Below are positions 21,181 to 32,620 of a DNA stretch of 64,000 bases, one piece after another. How positions within the stretch are numbered: the stretch's first letter is position 1; each line of letters starts with the position of its first letter. A program made the position numbers and the translations under genes. The DNA comes from Aegilops tauschii subsp. strangulata (taxonomy: Eukaryota > Streptophyta > Magnoliopsida > Poales > Poaceae): NCBI RefSeq assembly GCF_002575655.3, contig NC_053038.3, positions 142,926,885 through 142,990,884 on the forward strand. Reading direction: 5' to 3'. Below the pieces are notes generated by a model, which saw only the letters and a list, made by a program, of their open reading frames with translations, made no database searches and was not told where the DNA came from.

Positions 21181-23033
21181 AAAATCAAACTTCCGTCGCC
21201 GTCCACCATTGTAGTGTCGTCGGCATCCTTGAGGCAGTTGCTGACTGGCTCACAGCATCCCGCGGCCACGCTCAAAGCATCCAACTCGCACGCACATGGC
21301 AGATGTTGTTCCGTGTCGCATGCGCATGGTCGTCCGTCGTTGTCGTAGATTCGTTCGCCTTGGGCGTCGCAACTCCGGCTAGCAGCACCACTCGATTTTG
21401 TCGTAGCATCAGTGGTCGGAGTTCGCAGCTTCGGCGGTCACTATTAGCAGCAGGATCGCCATGCGCCGGTCATAGTAATGGCCACCGACATCGCAGCACC
21501 ATCGTGCACCGGTCGCAGCATCATCGACTCACCATGCCGGTTGAATCTTTCGCCATCATCAGTCGCAACTTTAGCTAGTTGTCCGGTGGTTGGCTGCAAC
21601 TTTCGTTGTCTTCGATTGAAGATTTTCCTCAACACGCGATCGTAGGCTCGTAGCATCCCTTGGCACTGGTTTCAATGTGCAGTCGTCGCGGCCGCAGCAT
21701 CGTCGTCTCGCCAAGCTGGTTGAAGTTTTTTCCGTCGTCGGTTGAAACTTTCACCATAGCCGGTCGCAACTTCCATTAGTTGCCCGATGGTCAACTGCAA
21801 CAACATGCTGGAAAAAAGAGACTCTTCCATGCATAGGAGGTCTTGTGCATGTCTCAGCCATTCATTTGGTTGGAGGTTCACATGCATGCATGCTTATCTT
21901 CTTTGTCTACATGGTTTAACCATTAATTAATTTTGGAGAACCACATGCATGTATGTTTTGTATGTGTCATTCATCCCACCTCCCATGTCTTTTCGTTTCA
22001 TCGTCTAATTTCAATTTACTATATATTTTGAACCGAAAATCTAAATTAAGTTTTGTTTGCATATATGTGCTCGCCGCGACGAGAACTTTCGAACAAGACC
22101 AATTTTGAATACATTTAGATAACTTTTAAACAAACCTAAGTTTCAAGTATTGAAAAATCATAATATTAATTTTCACCAAGTTTTACGAAATTTCATATGC
22201 TTTTAGGGTTTTGGTCTTAGGACTTAGGGCTTAGAGTTTACGTTTTAGTTTTGAGACTTGCTGAATTTATCATTGTATCTATTAAAAGTTTTAGTAGTTC
22301 AAACTTGCTCGACCATCCGATTTACATCGCGATCCGTGAAGTTGTTGGATTTTCTTGTTTGCGTGTACCAAGTTTCAGCAGTTGAAACTCAATGGATTTA
22401 AAAACTCGTGAAAAGATATTCAAAATGGATTTTATTTGAAAGTCTTCTTCACAAGCAACACGAATAAGAAAACGAGAAATAAATTGAATGTATCACTCAA
22501 AATATACAGAATATTGAAAAGTGAACGTCAAAAGAAAAGGGATGGGAGGTGGGATGGGTGGAGCTGCCAAAAGCTGCAAAAGACTGCATGCAGGGGCCCA
22601 TCCAAAGTGATCAATGCACTAATGTATGCACGAGACCTCTATGCATAGGACCTCCCGTGCATGGGAGAAAATCCACTCCCCAGCACGCGGTCGTAGCATC
22701 CCTTGGCACCGATTTCAGCACGTGGTGGCTGTTGTTGCAACGTCAACCACTCGCCACGCCATTTAAAACTTTTTTCCATCGCCGGTTGAAGCTTTCGGCA
22801 TCGTCGATTGTAACTTTCACTAGTTGCCAAGTGGCTGGTCACAACTTCAATTGTCTTTGATTCAAGCTTTTTCAATAGGCAGTCGTAGCGTCCCTTGGCA
22901 TCGGTTCCAGCACGTGGTGGCCACGCTCGCAACATCGCGATTGCCGGTTCCAACATGCGACGACCGATATTACATCCCTCAGCGTTGGTTCCAACACGTA
23001 TGCAACGGTAGTCGTTGCAGCATCCATCGGCGT
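21181..23033. repeat. Degenerate repeats in two blocks around an inverted repeat
   Basis: Blocks 21200-21800 and 22680-23030 are built from diverged copies of a unit containing 'ggttgaagctttcgccatcgtcggt', 'gcaacttt..ctagttgcc' and 'gtagcatcccttggca'. They flank an inverted repeat: catgcataggaggtcttgtgcatg at 21830-21853 pairs with tatgcacgagacctctatgcata at 22625-22647. The middle, 21860-22600, is AT-rich. This could be a non-autonomous DNA transposon with repetitive subterminal regions. No transposase is present and I cannot name a family. Confidence 0.5.
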
Positions 23034-23730
23034 TGATGGTGTCCTGGACTAGGGGTGCTTGCCATGTCATCTCCTGGCCAGGAGGGTAGGGCCGAGGACC
23101 CCAATAATGATTTACCAACATGCCACGTTTGTTGGCCGAGAAGCACGAAGATGGAAACTTCCAAAGACTTGGCGCACACTCCAAGACTTAGAGGCCGTCT
23201 ATGTCACGATTAGCCTAGATGCAGCCGACCTATGTGTAAATCCTAGATACCCCTGGTACCTATATAAACCGAGTGGTAGGGCTCATAGACGACACCACTC
23301 CCTCAAAATCAATACAATCAAAGCAGAACATAGGGTATTATCTCTTTAAGAGAGCCCGAACCTGGGTAAATTCTCGTGTCTCTATTACCATTGCACCAGG
23401 GCTACTTGTTCGGGACCCTCCACCTGAGATCTGCTGGATCTGACTCCATCATTGGTGGCCAATACACATCCATCTGAGTAGTCGTAGCGGTTTGATGGCT
23501 CTTCGGATCGATGGCCAGGTCAGATCCGACATGAATATCCTGCCGGGACAACTCTTTGTCTCCGGCAGCATCACCCTCTTCACCGGTTCGACTGGACACC
23601 TCAGCCAGATCGAAAACTACACTCCAGGATGAATTGTCAGATTCGATAACCTGGAATATGCTTTAGATTACCGCGGTGAACTTGTCTATTCGAACAGGGT
23701 GTCACACCAGGTCGAGGAGCATGACAACAA
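23034..23730 (+). mobile_element. Truncated Gypsy LTR with adjoining leader
   Basis: The segment starts TGATGGTGTCCTGGACTAGGG, a common start in Triticeae Gypsy LTRs. It has a TATA box (cctatataaacc near 23258) about 225 bp in, and the late-LTR block gttcgggaccctccacctgagatctgctgg near 23410-23440. The following 300 bp resemble Gypsy untranslated leader. No partner LTR, gag or pol is present. Family assignment is from memory and low in confidence. Confidence 0.5.
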
Positions 23731-24480
23731 GTCTGTCCAAAGTCCAAACCCTGGAGTCAGTCCTGGTGCTAGAAAATGGCGAAACCCATGTGGTAAATAA
23801 TAGAATGGTTTTTCTTTGGAGTTCTCATTAAACAAATATGACCAAGGAGTCTTGGAAGAGAAGAAAACATAGTGCTCAAACACACCCACAAGTACTCCAG
23901 GTTATGAATCTCAACTACTTCTCTCGACCATTATTCTTTGGAACTTCAATCTTCGGTGACAGGATTATGCCAAAATTTGCTAGGTGCAATGGGGTTCTGC
24001 TGTGGCTTAATTTTTTGCACCATGGATCAAAATACTTGTCTCTTTTGAGCTCAGCGATCAATATTCTCATTTACCACATACGCACCTCTTTGGAGAAGGT
24101 CGATCGTTTACCACTCAATATCCAAATTGGTGAAGGAGTCTCATTTATGAGAATTATCTCAACATATAGCAACATGACATGAAATAAACGAGAAGCTAGG
24201 GCTCCATGATTTTAGTATCACGGGCAAGTTTTGGCATAACCTCAATCACTTCAAATATTCGTTCCTCTAAATAACTCTATCAATTAGTATCATCAAGACA
24301 ATCAAATTCAATACTATGGAAAGTGAAGTGCTTGAGTTCCAGTTCTCTTCAAAAATTCTGAGCTCCTAAGTTTCTTTTTATAGGTTTTTATTCCTTTTCA
24401 GGGCAAAATCATGCTTCACAACAAGGCCTACATCTAGACAAGATATGAAGTAAATGTATGCATGGGTACATGATATCACA
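23731..24480. other. Unassigned non-coding stretch beside Copia C
   Basis: AT-rich, no open frame of interest. By position it may be the 3' untranslated region or LTR remnant of Copia C (minus strand), but no TG..CA end or polypurine tract is clear. Confidence 0.35.
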
Positions 24481-24481
24481 C

Positions 24482-24710
24482 GACAATATTAGCAAGTTCC
24501 AAGATACCAAGTTCAGACCTTAGTTGGCAAAACCGTGCTTCGCCCAATGGCTTGGTGAAAATGTCGGCAAGTTGCATATCCGTTCCAAAATGAGCTATCT
24601 CAATATCCCCTTTTTGCACATGATCATGAATGAAGTGATGATGAATGTCAACGTGCTTGGTGCGAGGGTGTTGAGCGGGGTTGTTGGTGATCTTGATTGC
24701 ACTTTCATTG
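24482..24710 (-). pseudogene. Copia element C: C-terminal end of RNase H region
   Basis: On the minus strand the frame reads NESAIKITNNPAQHPRTKHV, then DIHHHFIHDHV, GDIEIAHF and QLADIFTKPL. This is the standard end of a Copia RNase H domain plus the LADIFTKPL tail. It is separated by Gypsy D from its upstream part at 31877-32620. The CATTG duplication at 24706-24710 lies in its sequence. Confidence 0.9.
24706..24710. repeat. Target-site duplication CATTG of Gypsy D (left copy; right copy 31877-31881)
   Basis: CATTG precedes TGTCGGTGG at 24711 and follows ACACCGACA ending at 31876. Joining the flanks restores the order of Copia RNase H motifs. Confidence 0.95.
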
Positions 24711-25873
24711 TGTCGGTGGAAACGACACCTATGGGATCACGGGGAATCCCTTCCACGGTTGGCGGGCGCGGGGCTGTGGAAAGAGCGGGTTTTAGAGATC
24801 AACACGGGAAATTTATCCAGGTTCGGGCTGCAAGTGATGCGTAATACCCTACTCCTGGTAGCTTGTGTTTATCCGGTGTTCTTGGACTCGCTACAAAGCG
24901 TGCGGGGTCCAAAAAGTCTGAATCGTCTCACAGTACGCCGCGGGCCTCCTTTTATAGTCAAAGGGGTTGCCACAGTGGCACACAGGAGGTGAAAAGTTGT
25001 ACAGTAGTCGAGTTATCTCTGGCATCGTAGGACAAAACACATTAAATGCGCTACTTAGGTGTCCTCTTACTTTATCGGGGACGGCAACGAGGCCTGTCCT
25101 GTCCGTCGCCACTTTGCCTTGCTTCGCCACGCGTCCAGGCCAAGGAGGCATGCAACGCCATGTAGGCTGGCATGCTGCTGAGCTGGTGTGGTGGTAGAGT
25201 CTTCACGAAGATTTGCATGCCACCACGTAGGTGCTTGACTAGTTGGCTTAGGAGCCACGTACTGCCACGTGGGTACCTGCTTAGTTGGTGGGTCGGCTGC
25301 TGAGCTGGGGCGGCGACGGGGCGGCAAGGCCTTGCCGCGGTCTTGCTGATATCCCCGGCAAGGGTCTTGCCGGGGCCTTGTGGGTGCCCTCGGCAAGAGT
25401 CTTGCCGGGGCCTCGCGGGTATCTTCGGCAGGAGCCTTGCTGGGGCCTCGTGGGCTCCTCGGCAAGGAGCCCCGCTGTCGTCTTGTCCTCTGGTTCCCAC
25501 CTAGGCCTCGCAGGCCTTTTGTCTTCACAAAGATCTGCATGCCACCATGGAGGCGCCTCCCGAGCCTTGGTTCCAATGTGGTTGACGGCGCCGGAACTCT
25601 TAGACTCAAGGGTGGCAGCCTTGTTGGTGTTGGGTAAGTTGCCCCGGCAAGGCTCTTGCCGGGGCTGTGAAGGCCGCCCCGGCAAGGGCCTTGCCGAGGG
25701 AGTTTCACCTCACCCCCCTGCTCTTCATGCTTCTGGTCTTGAGCACGGCTCTGGTGGTCTTGTGTCTTGGCTTCCTCTTCTGTCCCGCCAAGCGCGGCTG
25801 CGGGTGCGTGGCTGCGACTGCCCGCGCACAAGTTAAGGGGTGCAAAAAGGACCCCTACTTTTGTACACCGACA
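24711..25873 (-). repeat. 3' LTR of Gypsy D with hairpin minisatellite
   Basis: It has TG...CA ends. A TATA box read on the minus strand, ctataaaagg, lies near 24950-24962. Around 25315-25470, and again at 25638-25700, are repeated hairpins of the type CCCCGGCAAG-ggt-CTTGCCGGGG. It is 44 bp longer than the other LTR, mostly because one repeat unit is missing there. Confidence 0.9.
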
Positions 25874-26259
25874 GGAGCCCCCGGGCCTGGGCCACATATA
25901 AGCGTGGGGCATTATTGGGCCAGGCCCAGAACGGTGCGCAGGCACGCGAGGTAGAGTTTTTACTGCAGTAACTCCCTTGCTCGTTGCGCTTCCCCACGAC
26001 CCGCGTTGAATGCGCGCGTGGGGGTCGTGCGTGGGGCGGTTGCTGCATGCGTGCGTCACATCATGGTAAAGAGGTGGCCTGCGCCTTCCCCATAAAAAGG
26101 AAAAACCGCAGGCGCGCTGCTCATTTACCCTCTGCGCCTTTTCCAATCTCGGAACCGTCGTTCCCCCCTTCTTCCTCAGGCGCAAGATTTGAAGCTCTCG
26201 CCTCTGCTCGCCGCCGCCGCGCCCCCATTGCTCTTGATTCTTTCCCTCTTCCAGCCGCC
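25874..26259 (+). promoter_or_regulatory. Promoter region of the antisense gene in Gypsy D
   Basis: Between the 3' LTR and the first ATG. A TATA box, cataaaaagg, is at 26091-26100, 160 bp before the ATG, followed by a C/T-rich leader. The element therefore seems to carry a promoter of its own for the antisense strand, independent of the LTR promoters. Confidence 0.55.
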
Positions 26260-29200
26260 ATGGCACCAAAACCAGCAAGGGCAAGGGAGCAGCCAAGGAC
26301 GCCGGGGAGAAGGAGGCGCCGGAGAGCGAGCTGGCGGTGCTTCGGACGCAGCACACCTACTTCCCGTCGACGGTTGACGCGGTCCACCTCAGGGATTACT
26401 TCAAGCCCCTGTGGGGGAGGGAGACGACGGGGCACCTTGCCACGCACATCATCCCCGCCGATTTCGCCAAGGCCGGCCCAAATTGGTATCCCTTCTTCAT
26501 CGATTACTTTTCTTGCGGGCTCTTCCCCCTTTCTCTGATTTCTTCAACGACATCATGCACACCTACGGCTTTCACCTCCTCGACTTTATGCCGAATGCCG
26601 TGGCGTGCATGGCCCTCTTCGCCCATCTCTGCGAGGGCTTTTCCGGAGTGCTCCCCAGCACGACGCTCTTCCGCCATTACTTTTATCCTCACATCCAGCC
26701 AGGGGATGCCATTTCTGGGTGCATCACTTGGATCCGAGGACCCAGGAGAAGGGCACGTACCCGGAGGGTGCCCAGAAGGAGAGGTGGGACGAGTGGCAGG
26801 GCCAGTGGCTCTGGATTAAGGAGGAGGATCCGCAGGAGTTCTATCGAGTTCGTCAGAGCCCGCCGACCCGCCGCAGGGACTGGAGCGACCTCGATGCCAA
26901 CGACAAGAAGCTCTCGGTCGCCACCACCAGGATCCATCGCCTCACCACAGTCGGGCTCACCCTCGAGATGATTGGGGCGGATTTCATCCGTCACCGAATC
27001 GCCCTGCTGCACAACAAGGGGAGGCCAGCCTGGGACTTTAGGAATGCGGCCGACGTCATGAGGCTTCGCCCTGGCCTGAAGCATAACTTCACGGTGATGG
27101 GGCATGTCTATTTTTGCCAGAGGCTCTTCCAGCTCAATGTGGGCGACTACGGCTGGGCTGAGAGGACCGGCAAGGCCGTCAAGGGGCCCTTGTTTGGGTT
27201 GCCGGCGGGAGTGGTCCCGCTGAGCAACAATTCTCGTCGGTCCGCAATCATTGCCATGATGCCGGACTTCAACGCGCACGGCCTCGACCCGGCCTGGGTC
27301 GAGCCGCCAGCAGAGAAGGTGCAGGAGTTCTTCGACAACTTGTCGGAGAGCTATGTCCGCGAAGAGCCGGAGCTCATCCGCGACACCACCAAGGAGGAGC
27401 TGGACTACATCGCCGCTAGGGCGGCGGAGGCAGCGCTTGCCAAGGAGGCCGGCAGCGCCGGCGCCATGGAGGACGAGGCCGACGCGGCCGCGAAGGAGAA
27501 GGAGCTCGCCCAGTGGGCGGAGTCTGCCGGGGAGGCCAGCGGTGCCAGCGCCGGGGCCCCCCTTATTGAAGACGCAGGCGACGAGTCGCCTCAGGAGGAA
27601 GCCGAAGCGGACGACCGTCTGTCCATGGGGAAGAAACGCGTCCTGCGGCGAGCCAGCTCCGGCGAGCCGGTCCGGCCCGGCAGGACCGCGCAGCGGCAAC
27701 CGGCTCAGGAGCAGCTCGTGCGCCAGACGAGGGCGATGAAGGCCGCGGCATCGAAGAAGGTAGTGAAGGCCGCAGTGGCGAAGAAGACGGTGACTGCCTC
27801 CTCCTCGTCCAAGCGGCGCGGGTCCCCATCTCCTTCCCCCTCCCTCGGACAGCACCCTGGAGGCCGAATTCGACCTCGGATCTTTTAATCCGAAAAGGAA
27901 GAGGAGGCCAGTGGAGGGGGAGGGGGAGGACAAGTAAGTATTTCGCCCCCCCATCATCTCCTGGCTTTACGCTTGTGTTATCCTTATTTGATTTGATGTT
28001 ATCTTGACAGGGACATGGAGACGCTGGCCCAGAGAGTGGCGAAGAGGGCCAAGGCCTCGACGGGCGACAAGCCCCCAGCGGGTACTTCGCGTACACCGGT
28101 GTTGGTGGAGAGCAGTCTGGATAGCAGCCCCCGACGCAGCCCCCGCTTCAGCCCCCAGCGTGAGTTCATCGCTCACTCCTTCACTGATGAACATTGGGGT
28201 GTGAATCCTCGATGCTGACCTTGCCGGGTTTGCAGGAGGAGAACGGCAGCAGGAGGAGCCACCGAGGGCCACTCTCAACACGCCGCCCCCTCGGCTACGC
28301 CGCCCAGAGGGGTGTCCCCGGAAAGGGCATCCACCACCGAGCCCATGCATATGGAGGAGGGGGCGAGCTTGGGTGCTGGTGGTTCTACCCCGGCAACGAA
28401 TGCTGACAGGGAGGGTGCCACTTCTTTCCAGCCCGGTGTGGGTAAACTGTTTGCTTCCCGTCCCTGTTTTTTTGTTTTTTTGAACCTTAACCTTGGCCCC
28501 GGCTCATTCCCCTTCTTGGTATCCAGACCCTTCCTAAGTGGACCGGGAGGATATTGACACCGTCATCGAGGAGGTCGCTAGGGACGCCGAGGCCGAGGCC
28601 GACAAGATCGCCACCGAGGAGGCCGCCAAGACCGCCGCTGAGGATGCCACCAAGGGGCCTGCCGGGGAGGCTGGCAAGGCCGCTGCCGAGGAGGCTGGCA
28701 AGGCCACTCCCGAGGAGGGGGTGGTTGATGACCAACCTTTCTCCTCAGCTGCCTCTGGCTCGGGCAAGTACTTGAAGGTGGGTGACGACCTGTTCGTCCA
28801 CCTCCCAGGAACGGCGAGCACAAGGGCGCCAACCGAGGGGGAGGTGTTTGACGACGAGGCGCTCGCCTCCGTCGGGCTTCAGGTCATTGACGAACCGAGC
28901 GCCGGCGGCGGTTCCTAAGAAGAGAAGCTTCTTCGGGCCATGAGCGTCAACTTCCAGAAGCTCCAGGCGCTCCATCGTGCCCACCTGGACAAGGCAAAAT
29001 TCAGGATGGCGGCGGCGGACAAGGCGGAGGCGGATCTTGAGGAGCGCGTCGCCGAGACGCAGGACTGGTTCCGCAAGGCCCACGAAGAACTGAAGGTTGC
29101 CCAGGGTTTGCTGGCTGAGCGCAAACAGGAGCTCATCCTGAAGCAGGCTGACGTCGAGAAGGCCCAGGAGGCGGCGAAGGAACATGCCGCCAAGGACGAG

Positions 29201-30078
29201 GCCGCTCGGCACCAGCACCAGGCTCAGCTGAACTCCCAGGAGGAGGACCTTACCGCCCGTGAGGAGGCGCTCGCCGCCACACTCCGCGGCGAGGATGAGG
29301 AGGTCGAGAAGCTCGTTGTGCAGCGGACCCAGGAGCTGGAGTAGAGGCATAAGGAGGCCCTCAATGCTCAGGCCCTGGTCCATGCCGACAAGGTGAAGAA
29401 GCTGGAGCTGGAGCGGGAGGAGCTGAAGAAGGTGGCCTCGGAGCTAACGAAGGAGAGGGACATGGCCAACTGTTCTTTGGCGGATGCCCAGGCCACAGTC
29501 TCCGACAAGGCCAAGCTGCTCTCTGAGGCCAACGACTCCATCAACGATCTGAAATTGAAGCTGGATGGCTTGGAGGGGAGCTTTCGGAGGCCGGGGCTCG
29601 TGAGGAGACCTTGAACAAGGTCCTGGAGGACGAGAGGCAGCTGTGGAGGAACGATGCCGCCAAACATGAGGAGTACGCAAAGAGCATAAACCGTTGGATC
29701 AGCCGCCTCGTCGATGTCGCCGGCAGGATCACGACGAAGCTGGCCGCCATGGGGATGCCGAATGTCAGGTACACCCAAGAGCCGAACGTGAGTCCCAATG
29801 CCAAGCTGACTCTATTCTTCGAGGGCGTTCTTGGAGCCCTGGAGCAGCTCCGTTCCAACCGAGCGGCCTCCCTGGCCAACGAGGCCCGGAAGCTCTACCG
29901 GGGCACCCTGACCAAGGTCCTCACCAAGGTGGCGTACTGGAACCCCAATGTCGACTTCGCCGTCGCGCTGGAGAGCTTGCCGGAGGATGTGGACCTCGCG
30001 GCGCTCGAGGAGCGTATCGAGCCCATCATCAGCTGCGTCGACGGAGTCCAGAGGGTGGAGGGCCAGCGCCGGGACTAG
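26260..30078 (+). pseudogene. Antisense gene of Gypsy D: 'gypsy-type transposase'-domain protein with long coiled coil
   Basis: A multi-exon gene on the strand opposite to the element. ATG is at 26260 (gccATGgc). Early block: RTQHTYFPSTVDAVHLRDYF, IIPADFAKAGPNWYPFFIDY, DFFNDIMHTYGFHLLDFMPN. Then WDEWQGQWLWIKEEDPQEFY, RIHRLTTVGLTLEMIGADFI and RRSAIIAMMPDFNAHGLDP, an arrangement typical of the plant putative transposon/gypsy-type transposase domain (Pfam Transposase_28 style). An acidic linker and a basic NPKRKRR signal follow. The rest, 28527-30078, is mainly Lys/Glu/Ala-rich coiled coil, ending VEGQRRD-stop. Introns with gt..ag: 27934-28010, 28160-28235 and about 28436-28526. Frameshifts near 26275, 26523, 26720, 27845 and 29585 and stops at 28916 and 29342 make it a pseudogene. 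Its role is unknown. Confidence 0.8.
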
Positions 30079-30757
30079 GCGCCCCATTTCTCACCGTCGC
30101 TGCGGGTTCATGGCCAAGACAATTTTATCTTAAGTTAGAACTGCAGCAACAATTGATGTAATATAACTCTGCAGTACTTTTTTAAACAATGCATGCAATT
30201 TTCCTGTTCGATCCTTCTTGGTATGTACGCCCTACACTCAGTTGGACAGGCTTGCCGGCGCGTAAACCCAGGCCGCGGCGCTTTGAGGACGGATCCTTAG
30301 CAGCCTGCCGGGTGTGCTTGCTGCCGGGAAAACCACCTTACCGCTCTCAGCGCGGCCGCTTGAACTGTTGAGCAGACTCGAAACAGGACAAGGGCGTTGC
30401 CAATAGCGGATAGGCCACCCTGCCGATCTCAACGTGGCCGCTCGAACTGTTGAGCGGACTCGAAACAGAACAAGGGCGTTGCCAATAGCGGGAGGGTCCC
30501 ATCGTGTGCAGGTTTTCCATACAAAGAGCGAGATCTTTCGAGGAAAATAACTTTATAAAAGAAAAAGGGAATTACTCAAGGTTTTGCGCGACTTAGCTTT
30601 TTGCGGCCACGCAGATGATCGTTGCTGCTGCGGACGGCACTGGAGTGCGGCTGATTGATGCCACCTTCTCTCCTGGGGCCACCGCGATGAGGGAGTCGAT
30701 AGGTTGGCTCCAAAACCGGATTCCCACAGACGGCGCCCCTACCTGGCGCGCCAAAGA
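30079..30757 (-). other. Leader and primer-binding site of Gypsy D
   Basis: Read on the minus strand, the primer-binding site and the line ggcgccgtctgtgggaatcc are typical of Triticeae Gypsy leaders. A near-direct repeat, ttgaactgttgagc..actcgaaacag..acaagggcgttgccaatagcgg, occurs at about 30359-30410 and 30434-30491. No gag frame survives. Confidence 0.6.
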
Positions 30758-31876
30758 TGTTGGTGGAAATGACACCTATGGGATCACGGGGAATCCCTTC
30801 TACGGTTGGCGGGCGCGGGGCTGTGGAAAGAGTTAGAGATCAACACGGGAAATTTATCCAGGTTCTGGCCGCAAGTGATGCATAATACCCTACTCCTGCT
30901 AGCTTGTGTTTATCTGGTGTTCTTGGACTTGCTACAAAGCGCGCAGGATCCAAAAAGTCTGAATCCTCTCACAGTACACTGCGGGCCTCCTTTTATAGTC
31001 AAAGGGGCTGCCACAGTGGCACACAAGAGGTGGAAAGTTGTACAGTAGTCGAGTTTATCTCTGGCAACGTAGGACAAAACGCATTAAATGCGCTACTTAG
31101 GTGTCCTCTTACTTTATCAGGGACGGCAATGAGGCCCGTCCCGTCCGTTGCCGCTTCGCCTTGCTTTGCCACGCGTCCAGGCCAACGAGGCATGCAGCGC
31201 CATGTAGGCTGGCAGGCTGCTGAGCTGGTGTGGTGGCAGAGTCTTCACGAAGATCTGCATGCCACCACGTAGGTGACTAGTTGGCTTAGGAGCCACGTAC
31301 TGCCACGTGGGTACCTACTTAGTTGGTGGGTTGGCTGCTGAGCTGGGGCGGCGACGGGGCGGCAAGGCCTTGCCGCGGTCTTGCTGATATCCCCGACAAG
31401 GGTCTTGCCAGGGCCTTGCGGGTATCTTCGGCAGGAGCCTTGATGGGGCCTCGTGGGCATCCTCGGCAAGGAGCCCTGCTGTCGTCTTATCCTCTGGTTC
31501 CTACCTAGGCCTCGCAGGCCTTTTGTCTTCACAAAGATCTGCATGCCACCATGGAGGCGCCTCCTGAGCCTTGGTTCCAATGTGGTTGACGGCGCCGGAA
31601 CTCTTAGACTCAAGGTTGGCAGCCTTGTTGGTGTTGGGTAAGTTGCCCCAGCAAGGCTCTTGCCGGGGCTGTGAACGCCGCCCCGACAAGGGCCTTGCTG
31701 GGGGAGTTTCACCTCACCCCCTGCTCTTCATGCTTCTGGTCTTGAGCACGGCTCTGGTGGTCTTGTGTCTTTGCTTCCTCTTCTGTCCCGCCAAGCGCGG
31801 CTACGGGTGCGTGGCTGCGACTGCCCGCGCACAAGTAAAGGGGTGCAAAAAGGACCCCTACTTTTGTACACCGACA
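30758..31876 (-). repeat. 5' LTR of Gypsy D
   Basis: Begins TGTTGGTGG and ends ACACCGACA on the plus strand. Same TATA box (near 30988-31002) and hairpin repeats as the partner LTR, but with one fewer repeat unit. Confidence 0.9.
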
Positions 31877-32620
31877 CATTGTCACATAGAAGAGGCGCCT
31901 TATTGTATGTAATTCCATAGTCCTACAAGGTTTGCCTACCCATAGCAATTGTGTTGCACAATTTCGGGCGGCAATGTATTCAGCTTCGACGGTCGAGAGG
32001 GAGACACAATTTTGCCTCTTTGAGGACCAACTTACCAAGGACCGTCCAAGAAATTGACAAGGACCAGAGGTTGACTTCCGATCCACCTTATCTCCGACCC
32101 AATCCGCATCCAAATATCCAATGAGATCAAACTTGGCATCCTCAGGGTACCATAGACCCAACATTGGGGGTGTGAACAAGGCACCGAAGAGTCCTCTTAA
32201 CCGCCAAATGATGACTTTCCTTAGGGGAAGCTCGATATCATGCACATATGCCTACACTTAACATGATATTCAATCTACATGCACAAAGGTAAAGCAAAGA
32301 ACCAATCATAGAGCGGTAAGATGTGTCAAAGGGTGTACCATTTCCGAAGGCATTAATAAAAACTTTGGTTGCCATGTGTGTCCTGCAAGGCTTGGCATTG
32401 GTCATTCCAAACTTCTCAAGAATGTCCTTGGTGTACTTGGCTTGATATAGGAAAATCCCTCTTGACATTGTTGAATTTGAAATCCGTGGAAGAACTTCGA
32501 ATTTGCATTGACATCTCAAAATTCTTGGTCATGGAGGCTGCAAACTTCTTTACAAATTGTTGTCCTGCAAAAGTGCATGGGGCTGTTGTAGCACTTTCGT
32601 GATAAGTAAAGTGTCGAACC
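31877..32620 (-). pseudogene. Copia element C: reverse transcriptase end and start of RNase H (5'-truncated)
   Basis: On the minus strand: FAGQQFVKKFAASMTKNFEM, YTKDILEKFGMTNAKPC, SYRSMIGSLLYLCACR, DADWVGDKVDRKSTSG, LGRSLVSWSSKRQNCVSLST and VEAEYIAARNCATQLLWV. These are the usual Copia RT-connection and RNase H blocks. The YVDD catalytic block is missing; recognisable sequence ends near 32620. Frameshifts near 32240 and 32420. It continues, after Gypsy D, at 24710-24482. Confidence 0.88.

Larger units (their letters stand above)
24711..31876 (-). mobile_element. Gypsy element D: non-autonomous Tat-like retrotransposon keeping only an antisense gene
   Basis: Terminal LTRs 24711-25873 and 30758-31876 are flanked by CATTG. 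The primer-binding site (ttggcgcgccaggtagggg, minus strand, 30757-30735) is next to the right-hand LTR, so the element runs on the minus strand. There is no gag, protease, RT, RNase H or integrase. The 4.9-kb interior holds a short leader and a plus-strand, that is antisense, multi-exon gene. Tat-lineage Gypsy elements of plants are known to carry such antisense frames between pol and the 3' LTR. Here gag-pol has been lost and replication would need a partner element. Confidence 0.88.

Noticed and set aside
24711..25873. Gypsy D LTR as host gene promoter
   Set aside because: Its TATA box points along the minus strand into Copia C debris; no host exon lies downstream.
25067..26356. 429-codon minus-strand open frame across the Gypsy D 3' LTR
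   Set aside because: It spans the LTR hairpin minisatellite and the LTR boundary; the product is low-complexity Pro/Arg/Ala and the partner LTR does not preserve the frame beyond the repeats.
26689..27957. 422-codon minus-strand open frame
   Set aside because: It is the shadow of the plus-strand antisense gene of Gypsy D, which has recognisable domain motifs and splice sites; the minus product is Leu/Gly/Arg-rich without motifs.
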